In this document: positions 57,824 through 64,000 of the stretch, piece by piece | Layout: the number at the start of each line of letters is the position of its first letter | Position numbering within the stretch: the stretch's first letter is position 1 | NCBI GenBank assembly: GCA_034659015.1 | Contig: JAYEGL010000016.1 | Span: 62,001 to 126,000 of the forward strand | Direction: 5' to 3' | Source: Maricaulis sp034659015 | GTDB lineage: Bacteria > Pseudomonadota > Alphaproteobacteria > Caulobacterales > Maricaulaceae | Length of the DNA stretch: 64,000 nucleotides | Position numbers and translations under genes: made by a program | Notes under the pieces: generated by a model | Told to the model about the DNA's origin: nothing | Seen by the model: the letters and a program-made list of their open reading frames with translations, nothing else | Databases searched by the model: none

Positions 57824-59254
57824 TCAGGCGTCCGCCATCATCTGGTCCTTGATACGATCCAGCGTCTCCTCCCGGCCCAGGAAGGCCATGACGAGCGACA
57901 GATCGGGAGCGGGCGCTCCTGCGGTCAGGGCCGCACGCAGCGGCTGCCCGACCTTGCCGAAGCCGACCTCTTCGGCCTCGGCGAAATTCTTCAGTTCTGC
58001 GGCCAGCGCGTCTTCGGTCCATGCAGCCAGATCGCCCAGGCGGGTGAACAGGCGGTAAAGACGCTGCCGGGCTTCCTCGTTGAGGGGTTTGGCAGCTTTT
58101 CCTTCCAGCCGGAACGGGCGCGGTTTGAGCAGAAAATAGGCCTGGCGGGCAAGCTCTTCCAGTGTCGCAGCCCGAGTCTTGAGAACCGGCATGGCCGCCC
58201 GAAGTCTCTGGCCGACGATCTGGGGATCGTCGATCCGGTCTTCAAGCGTATCCAGGAAGGGCGCGACCAGTTCGATCAGGCGCGCATCATCCGCCTGGCT
58301 CATATGGTGGCCGTTGATATGGTTCAGCTTGTCCATATCCATCCGTGCCGGGGCCTTGTTGAGCCCGTCCAGCGTAAAGGCGGCCACCGCTTCGGCGTCC
58401 GAGAAGAGTTCCTGGTCGCCATGGGACCAGCCCAGGCGCAGCAGGTAATTGCGCAGGCCTTCGGGCAGATAACCCATGTCGCGATAGGCGTCCGCGCCCA
58501 GCGCGCCGTGGCGTTTGGATAGTTTCTTGCCGTCGGGCCCGTGGATCAGCGGCACATGGGCGAAGACCGGACGGTCCCAGCCCAGCGCGTCGTAGATCTG
58601 GCTCTGGCGGCCGCCGTTTACCAGGTGATCGTCGCCGCGCACGATATGGGTGATGCCCATGTCGTGATCGTCGACCACCACGGCGAGATTGTAGGTCGGG
58701 CTGCCGTCGGATCGCAGCAGGATGAGATCGTCGAATTCTTTGGCCGCCCAGCGCACATTGCCCTGGACCGCGTCTTCCAGAACGACGTCGCTGTCCGGCG
58801 CCTTGAAGCGGACGACATAAGGCGTGTCCGCCGGGGCCTCCTCGGGCCCGCGGTCGCGCCAGGGCGAGCGCAGGGCGCGGCCCTGCGCAAACGCCTCGTC
58901 GCGCAGTTCCTGGACTTCCTCGCTCGTGCAATAGCACTTGAAGGCCTTGCCTTCGGCCAGCAATTGCCCGGCGACCTCGGCGTGCCGGCCGGCCCGGGCG
59001 TATTGCGAGACGACGTCGCCATCCCAGTCGAGCCCCAGCCAGGCAAGACCGTCCAGGATGGCATCGATCGCCTCCTGGGTGGAGCGGGCGCGGTCCGTGT
59101 CCTCGATGCGCAGATAGAAGGCGCCGCCGTGATGACGGGCCAGCAACCAGTTGAACAGCGCCGTGCGGGCGCCGCCGATATGCAGGAAACCCGTCGGCGA
59201 GGGTGCGAAGCGGGTACGGATGGGGTTGTCGTTGTTTTGCACGTGCGAATTCAT
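57824..59254 (-). CDS. gltX: Glutamyl-tRNA synthetase
   Basis: GltX charges tRNA-Glu, and often tRNA-Gln in this class. It has 476 residues. HIGG replaces HIGH at residues 25-28 (FAPSPTGFLHIGG), and KLSKRHG is the second ATP motif. CYCTSEEVQ lies in the zinc-type region. It is divergent from comEC across 70 bp. The gltA-gltX-comEC-lexA order is, as far as I recall, common in alphaproteobacteria. Confidence 0.97.
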   Translation of the reverse strand: MNSHVQNNDNPIRTRFAPSPTGFLHIGGARTALFNWLLARHHGGAFYLRIEDTDRARSTQEAIDAILDGLAWLGLDWDGDVVSQYARAGRHAEVAGQLLAEGKAFKCYCTSEEVQELRDEAFAQGRALRSPWRDRGPEEAPADTPYVVRFKAPDSDVVLEDAVQGNVRWAAKEFDDLILLRSDGSPTYNLAVVVDDHDMGITHIVRGDDHLVNGGRQSQIYDALGWDRPVFAHVPLIHGPDGKKLSKRHGALGADAYRDMGYLPEGLRNYLLRLGWSHGDQELFSDAEAVAAFTLDGLNKAPARMDMDKLNHINGHHMSQADDARLIELVAPFLDTLEDRIDDPQIVGQRLRAAMPVLKTRAATLEELARQAYFLLKPRPFRLEGKAAKPLNEEARQRLYRLFTRLGDLAAWTEDALAAELKNFAEAEEVGFGKVGQPLRAALTAGAPAPDLSLVMAFLGREETLDRIKDQMMADA

Positions 59255-59324
59255 GCTGCGCTGCGGGAAGGGGAAGTCGTGTTAGCATGAATATCAGCTT
59301 TTGCGATAGACCGAAGGCTGCTTC

Positions 59325-61463
59325 GTGCTTCATCCTGACGCAAACCTGCCGCATTCCACGGCGACATACTTGAAGAAATCGCCACTGAAGCTTGGGGCGG
59401 AAGCCTTTTTCAGTCCCGCGATTTCGCTCGCTCTGGGTGTGGCGGCCGGGTCTGCACTGCATCTCACGGACAGCGTTTCTACCGTCACGGCACTGGTGTT
59501 CGGCCCGGCCGGTCTTGCCGCGGCAGGGCTTGCTATCTGGCGCGGGCCGCGTCCCTGGCGTGCGGGGATGGGCGTATTGGCGCTTTTCCTTCTGGGACTC
59601 CTGCTGGCTTTCGGCCGGGCCGAGCAGCGTGTGGCCGCCGCCGCGGCCATTCCGGCCATCGACACGCGCGGCGAGGCGGTCCGGGTCGAGGGCTGGCTGG
59701 CGGCGATCGAGACCAGCGGGAGCGGGCGATCGCGCCTGCTGGTACGGATAGCCGCGTCCGGCGCGGAACCGGGATACCGCATCCGCGTGCTGGGGTCAGC
59801 AGGTGAGGTCCGACCGGGCGAGAGCGTTGCCGTCGAGGCCGTGCTGGCGCCGCCGCGCATGGCCGCCGTGCCCGGCGGATACGATTTCGCCTTCCATGCC
59901 TTTTTCCGCCGCATCGCCGCGACCGGTTACGCGATCGCACCCGCCCGCGCCGGGCCGGCGGACCTGCGCGCCGACCGTCTGCAACGGCGGATCGCCGCGT
60001 TGCGCTGGACGATGGCCGAGCGGATCACGCGGCGGCTGGAGGGACGGTCCGGCGCCCTGGCGGCCGCCTTGCTGACCGGCGACCGGTCGCGTCTGGCGCG
60101 GGAGGATGTCGAGGCGCTGCGCGGCGCCGGACTGGGGCACATGCTCGCCATCTCCGGCATGCACATGGCGCTGTTTGCGGGCGGCGTCTTCTTCGCGGTG
60201 CGCCTGGCGGCGGCGGGACTGGGACGCTGGTCGCGCCGGCACGATCCCGCCGTTCCCGCCGCGCTGGCGGCCCTCGCCGCAGCGGCGATCTATCTCGCCC
60301 TGTCCGGGGGTGCCATTCCCACCCAGAGGGCGTTCATCATGACGGCATCGGCGCTGGGCGCCGTGCTGGCACGCCGCCGTGTCCTGTCCTTTCACACCCT
60401 GGCCATAGCCATGACGGCCGTTCTTGTCCTGACGCCGGAAGCCGTCGTGACGCCGGGTTTCCAGATGTCCTTCGCGGCGGTGGGGGCGCTGATCGCGGCG
60501 GCGCAGCTCTGGCAGGCGCGGCGTCCGCCGCCGGCCCCGCTCGATGCCGGACGCGGCGTGCGGCAATTCTTCGGCGGGCTGGGCACGACAAGCCTGGTGG
60601 CGGGGCTGGCGACATCGGGTTTCGGCGCGTTCCACTTTCACCGCGTCGCGGCGTTCGGCCTGGTCGGGAATCTCCTCGTCATGCCGGTCTTTACCCTGAT
60701 CGTGATGCCGGCCGGCATCCTGGCGCTTTTTCTCATGCCTGCGGGTCTGGACGGCGTGCCTCTGATGGTGATGGGCGCCGGCCTCGACCTCGTGCTGGCG
60801 CTGGCTCACACCGTGTCCGGCTGGCCCGGGGCGGAGCGGACCATACCCTCCGCTCCGGGCTGGGTGCTGGCGCTCTACGGGAGCGGTTTCGCCCTGGCCT
60901 GTGCGGCGCGTGGCGGCTGGCGCGGTGCCGGCGCCGGTCTGATGGCCGCCGCGATCGCGTTCTGGGCGACCGCCGACAGGCCCGACCTCTTCATTTCCCG
61001 CGACGGTGTCATCGTGGCCCGGGGTTATGAAGCGGGCGGCGAGGCGGGCGGCTGGGCGGTCAGCGACGCCCGGCGCAGCCGGTTTCCCGTTCGCGTGTTT
61101 CTGGAAGGCGAGGGGCGTCACGGCCGGCCCGGCCGCCTGGCGCTCGACTGTGATGCGGCCGGTTGCGCCGGCACCTTTACCGGCGACCGGCCCGTTGTGG
61201 TGCTGGACGCGCTGGACGGCCTGTCCGAGGATTGCCGGCGGGCCGGTCTGATCGTGACCCGGCAGGTCGTGCCGGCGCATCGCATTCGAGGGTGCGGCGC
61301 CCCGCTGATCGATGCCGGAGCCTTGTCGCGCCGCGGCGGCGCCATGCTGTGGGCCGGGCCGGACGGCGATTGGCGCGTGCGGCATGTTCTCGATACCGGC
61401 CCCCGGCAGCCCTGGCATGCCCGCACCGTCAGCGGTGCGGCTGCCTTTGAGCGGGTCTGGTGA
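59325..61463 (+). CDS. comEC: ComEC/Rec2-family DNA channel protein without a nuclease domain
   Basis: 712 residues from a GTG at 59325. An N-terminal pair of helices and an OB-like region (DUF4131) are followed by the competence domain with many helices; GLGHMLAISGMHMALFAGG is diagnostic. The C-terminal 150 residues end in a domain with no HxHxDH motif, so the metallo-beta-lactamase nuclease of classic ComEC is absent or degenerate. ComEC moves single-stranded DNA across the inner membrane in transformation. No other competence gene is in the window. Confidence 0.88.
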   Translation: MLHPDANLPHSTATYLKKSPLKLGAEAFFSPAISLALGVAAGSALHLTDSVSTVTALVFGPAGLAAAGLAIWRGPRPWRAGMGVLALFLLGLLLAFGRAEQRVAAAAAIPAIDTRGEAVRVEGWLAAIETSGSGRSRLLVRIAASGAEPGYRIRVLGSAGEVRPGESVAVEAVLAPPRMAAVPGGYDFAFHAFFRRIAATGYAIAPARAGPADLRADRLQRRIAALRWTMAERITRRLEGRSGALAAALLTGDRSRLAREDVEALRGAGLGHMLAISGMHMALFAGGVFFAVRLAAAGLGRWSRRHDPAVPAALAALAAAAIYLALSGGAIPTQRAFIMTASALGAVLARRRVLSFHTLAIAMTAVLVLTPEAVVTPGFQMSFAAVGALIAAAQLWQARRPPPAPLDAGRGVRQFFGGLGTTSLVAGLATSGFGAFHFHRVAAFGLVGNLLVMPVFTLIVMPAGILALFLMPAGLDGVPLMVMGAGLDLVLALAHTVSGWPGAERTIPSAPGWVLALYGSGFALACAARGGWRGAGAGLMAAAIAFWATADRPDLFISRDGVIVARGYEAGGEAGGWAVSDARRSRFPVRVFLEGEGRHGRPGRLALDCDAAGCAGTFTGDRPVVVLDALDGLSEDCRRAGLIVTRQVVPAHRIRGCGAPLIDAGALSRRGGAMLWAGPDGDWRVRHVLDTGPRQPWHARTVSGAAAFERVW

Positions 61464-61532
61464 CGCGCGGAGTCGCGGACGGGGCTGCGCCGGGTGCTGG
61501 ACAAACCGGGGCCGGAAAATCCGGTCCGGTCA

Positions 61533-61575
61533 CGAATACGCCCGGCCGGTGTCAGCATCCGGCCGGGCGTATTCG
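61533..61575. terminator. Long hairpin between comEC and lexA
   Basis: A 17-bp perfect inverted repeat, CGAATACGCCCGGCCGG and its complement, with a 9-base loop. It lies between the convergent ends of comEC and lexA. No long T run follows on either strand, but stem length favours a terminator. Confidence 0.65.
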
Positions 61576-61590
61576 CGCCAGGCAATAAGG

Positions 61591-62286
61591 CTAGTGATAC
61601 TTCCGGATCAGCCCGACCAGGCAGCCCTGGACCTTGACGCGGTCGGGGCCGAAAATCCGGGTTTCGTATTCCGGATTGGCCGCTTCCAGCGCGATCGAGC
61701 CGCCCTTCTTGCGCAGACGTTTCAGCGTGGCTTCCTCGTCATCGACGAGCGCCACGACGATATCGCCCGAATCGGCCGACTCGCAGCGCCGGATCAGCAC
61801 GGTGTCGCCATCGAGAATACCGGCCTCGATCATCGAATCGCCCTTCACCTCGAGGGCGAAGTGTTCGCCGCTGCCGATCATGTCGGCCGGGATGGGCAGG
61901 CGGTCTGTCTCGTGCTGGATGGCGGAGATGGGCACGCCGGCGGCGATCCGCCCGAGGATGGGCACATCGATCATTGTTTCGCGGTCTTCGTCTTCGGATT
62001 TGGAGAAATCGGCGCGCACGACATTGGGGCCGAGATCGCCCGACGGAACGGGCTGGCTGGACGAAGCCGCCGATTCCGGCAGTTTGAGCACTTCCAGGGC
62101 GCGCGCCCGATGCGGCAGGCGGCGGATGAAGCCGCGCTCCTCAAGCGCCGTGATCAGGCGGTGGACGCCGGACTTGGAGGCCAGCTGAAGCGCCGCCTTC
62201 ATCTCGTCGAAGGAGGGCGAGACGCCGGTTTCCTTGATGCGCTGGTGGATGAAGAGCAAAAGCTCGTTCTGTTTCCGCGTGAGCAC
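61591..62286 (-). CDS. lexA: LexA repressor
   Basis: LexA represses the SOS regulon and is cut when RecA filaments form. It has 231 residues from the GTG at 62286, chosen because the product then begins LTRKQNELL, the family start, and AAGGGGG lies just upstream; the frame to 62406 runs through the promoter region. The winged helix is residues 1-65. The self-cleavage site is A116-G117, with catalytic S151 and K189. A perfect LexA box is 80 bp upstream, so it is autoregulated. comEC converges on it. Confidence 0.97.
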   Translation of the reverse strand: MLTRKQNELLLFIHQRIKETGVSPSFDEMKAALQLASKSGVHRLITALEERGFIRRLPHRARALEVLKLPESAASSSQPVPSGDLGPNVVRADFSKSEDEDRETMIDVPILGRIAAGVPISAIQHETDRLPIPADMIGSGEHFALEVKGDSMIEAGILDGDTVLIRRCESADSGDIVVALVDDEEATLKRLRKKGGSIALEAANPEYETRIFGPDRVKVQGCLVGLIRKYH

Positions 62287-62340
62287 GGCAGCCCCCTTAA
62301 GCTGGCCCGAAGCCCATGGATCGCGTCCGCAGGGATTCGG

Positions 62341-62380
62341 GAACAAATCAGGAATTCTGCCGTTTGTTCTACAAGTGTTC
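62341..62380 (-). promoter_or_regulatory. LexA box(es) upstream of lexA
   Basis: GTTC-N7-GTTC is perfect at 62366-62380. A second, degenerate copy (GAAC-N7-GAAT) is at 62341-62355. They mark the autoregulated lexA promoter and show that this organism uses the same operator as the 31-codon gene at 37866. Confidence 0.85.
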
Positions 62381-62402
62381 CCGGCCAGCGTCAACCGAGG
62401 CG

Positions 62403-63215
62403 TCAAGCCGCGCCCGGCCGCGCGAGAAGCGCCCGGGTCGCCGCCGTGACATCGTCCTGGCGCATCAGGCTTTCCCCCACCAGCAGGGCCCGGGCGCCGG
62501 ATCGCTGAAGCCGCAGGGCGTCGTCATGCGTGACGATCCCGCTCTCTGCGACGAGGAAACGGCCCGTGCCGACGTGCGGCGCCAGCGTTTCGAAGGTTTC
62601 CAGCGAGGTCTCGAAAGTGCGCAGGTTGCGGTTGTTTATGCCGATCAGCGCGGCATTCATGTCGAGGGCGCGCTCCATTTCCTCGGCATCGTGCACCTCG
62701 ACCAGCGCATCCATTCCCCAGCGCGCCGCTTCGTCGGCCAACCGGTTTGCCGTGTCATCGTCGACGGCGGCAAGGATGATCAGGATAGCATCCGCGCCCA
62801 GCATGCGGGCTTCGGCGACCTGGTAGGGGTCGTACATGAAATCCTTGCGCAGGGCGGGCAGGGCCACCGCGTCGCGCGCGGCGCTGAGGAAGGCGTCGGT
62901 GCCCTGGAAACTCGGCCCGTCGGTCAGCACGGACAGGCAATTCGCCCCGCCGGCCTCGTAGGCGCGGGCCAGGGCAGGCGGATCGAAATCGGCGCGGATC
63001 AGGCCCTTGGACGGGCTGGCCTTCTTGACCTCCGCGATCAGGCCCAGACCGTACCGGTCCGCGGCGCGTTCCAGTGCGGTCAGGAAGCCGCGTACCGGCG
63101 CGGTATCGCGGGCCCGCGCCTCGATCTCGGCCAGCGGGCGCTCGGCCTTGCAGGCCTCGATATGCTCGCGCTTGTAGGCACCGATGCGGGCCAGCGTGTC
63201 CGGGGTCGATGTCAT
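62403..63215 (-). CDS. trpC: Indole-3-glycerol phosphate synthase
   Basis: TrpC closes the indole ring in tryptophan synthesis. It is a monofunctional TIM barrel of 270 residues. The KREHIEACKAERPLAE N-terminus, GLIAEVKKASPSKG, LRKDFMYDPYQV and INNRNLRTF motifs are present. It is separate from trpF, unlike E. coli, and starts 2 bp after trpD. lexA follows directly; in many relatives moaC and moeA lie in between. Confidence 0.97.
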   Translation of the reverse strand: MTSTPDTLARIGAYKREHIEACKAERPLAEIEARARDTAPVRGFLTALERAADRYGLGLIAEVKKASPSKGLIRADFDPPALARAYEAGGANCLSVLTDGPSFQGTDAFLSAARDAVALPALRKDFMYDPYQVAEARMLGADAILIILAAVDDDTANRLADEAARWGMDALVEVHDAEEMERALDMNAALIGINNRNLRTFETSLETFETLAPHVGTGRFLVAESGIVTHDDALRLQRSGARALLVGESLMRQDDVTAATRALLARPGAA

Positions 63216-63217
63216 GA

Positions 63218-64000
63218 TCAGGCCTCGCCTCTGGAAATCGCGATCATCCGGTCCAGCGTGGCACGGGCCCGGCCGTCGTCGATCGCGGCAGCGGCCTTTT
63301 CGGCCCCGTCGGCCAGGGTCTCGGCCAGGTCGGCCACGAGCAGGGCCGCGCCCGCATTGAGCCGGACAATGTCGCGGAAAGGCCCGGTTTCGCCATCCAG
63401 CAGCCGCTCGATGGCAGCCGCATTGAAGGCCGGATCGCCGCCGCGCAGGTCGGCCTCGCCGGCCAGATCGATTCCGGCCTCGCCGGGGTGGACGTCGAAG
63501 GTCCGGATCTCGCCCTTGCGCAGTTCGGCGACATGGGTGGCGGCCGTGGTGGTGATCTCGTCCATACCGTCCGCGCCGCAGATCACCAGGGCGCGTTCGC
63601 AGCCCAGATCGCGCAGCGCCTCGGCCATCGGGACCAGCCAGCGCTTGTGATAGACGCCCAGCAATTGGCGCTTCACGCCGGCCGGATTGGACAGCGGCCC
63701 GAGCAGGTTGAACACCGTGCGTACGCCCAGAGTCAGGCGGGCCGGGCCGACATGGCGCACGGCGGAATGGTGGGCGGGGGCGTAGAGGAAACCGGCGCCG
63801 GCTTCGCGAAGCGAGCGTTCCACCCGGTCCGGCCCGCAATCCAGGTCGATACCCAGCGCGGCGAGCACATCGGAAGAGCCGGATTTGGAGGAGGCGGCGC
63901 GATTGCCGTGCTTGGCGACGATGGCGCCGGCGCCGGCAGCAACGATCGCTGCGGCGGTGGAGATGTTGTAGGCGCCCTTGCCGTCGCCGCCCGTGCCGCA
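63218..64000 (-). CDS. trpD: Anthranilate phosphoribosyltransferase (5' end outside window)
   Basis: TrpD joins anthranilate to PRPP. The 260 C-terminal residues are visible; the frame is open to base 64000. The visible start is the PRPP motif CGTGGDGKGAYNIST, followed by KHGNRAASSKSGSSDVL and GVRTVFNLLGPLSNPA. It forms a trpD-trpC unit on the minus strand. Confidence 0.97.
   Translation of the reverse strand, partial: CGTGGDGKGAYNISTAAAIVAAGAGAIVAKHGNRAASSKSGSSDVLAALGIDLDCGPDRVERSLREAGAGFLYAPAHHSAVRHVGPARLTLGVRTVFNLLGPLSNPAGVKRQLLGVYHKRWLVPMAEALRDLGCERALVICGADGMDEITTTAATHVAELRKGEIRTFDVHPGEAGIDLAGEADLRGGDPAFNAAAIERLLDGETGPFRDIVRLNAGAALLVADLAETLADGAEKAAAAIDDGRARATLDRMIAISRGEA

Noticed and set aside
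62287..62406. Longer lexA start
   Set aside because: It would translate through the LexA box and promoter region, and the extra residues do not match the family.

Overview
The window is a dense, GC-rich chromosomal segment of an alphaproteobacterium. Gene content and order (long nuo operon ending in birA-coaX-rnj; mce-DUF1467-proS-lolCE-lolD-dnaE; rpsB to lpxB; gltA-gltX-comEC-lexA-trpCD), GTTC-N7-GTTC type LexA boxes and an RNase J point to the Caulobacterales/Maricaulales side of the class (Hyphomonadaceae or Maricaulaceae-like). That placement is an inference from gene order, not a phylogeny. I see no phage, insertion sequence, plasmid functions, CRISPR array or rRNA. Almost everything is chromosomal core.

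Layout. 1-12.8 kb is a mixed region: the 3' part of a TetR regulator, tRNA-Val, an L,D-transpeptidase next to an M15 murein peptidase, the biotin genes bioD-bioF divergent from bioA, tRNA-Asp, an RhlE-type DEAD-box helicase, an SDR oxidoreductase, a stand-alone EAL protein, an AbgT transporter, a DUF599 membrane protein and a 41-residue membrane protein. 12.9-33.3 kb has a small membrane protein gene, then the complete 14-gene nuo operon (respiratory complex I, nuoA-N), then birA, coaX and the RNase J gene, mostly overlapping or a few bases apart. Three non-nuo genes sit inside the nuo operon: an 87-residue membrane protein and a small lipoprotein between nuoD and nuoE, and a sulfotransferase-like gene between nuoF and nuoG.

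33.4-41.7 kb holds an intergenic mosaic of palindromes, mce, a DUF1467 gene, proS, the lipoprotein-release genes lolC/E and lolD, a 31-codon membrane peptide gene under two LexA boxes, and dnaE. 41.9-56.4 kb is the classical growth and envelope cluster rpsB-tsf-pyrH-frr-uppS-cdsA-dxr-rseP-bamA-skp-lpxD-fabZ-lpxA-lpxI-lpxB: translation factors, isoprenoid and phospholipid precursors, outer-membrane assembly and lipid A synthesis. 56.5-64 kb carries gltA and gltX on the minus strand, comEC on the plus strand, then lexA, trpC and a partial trpD on the minus strand.

The most interesting items are: (1) the 31-codon gene at 37866-37961, which has a strong ribosome binding site, one membrane segment and a promoter whose -10 is covered by one of two perfect LexA boxes, so it looks like a SidA-type SOS cell-division inhibitor; lexA, with its own box, is also in the window; (2) the foreign-looking 260-bp segment in nuo flanked by 13-bp perfect direct repeats; (3) the translationally coupled sulfotransferase gene inside nuo. 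I did not find a wholly new multi-gene system; these are small accessory genes embedded in core operons.
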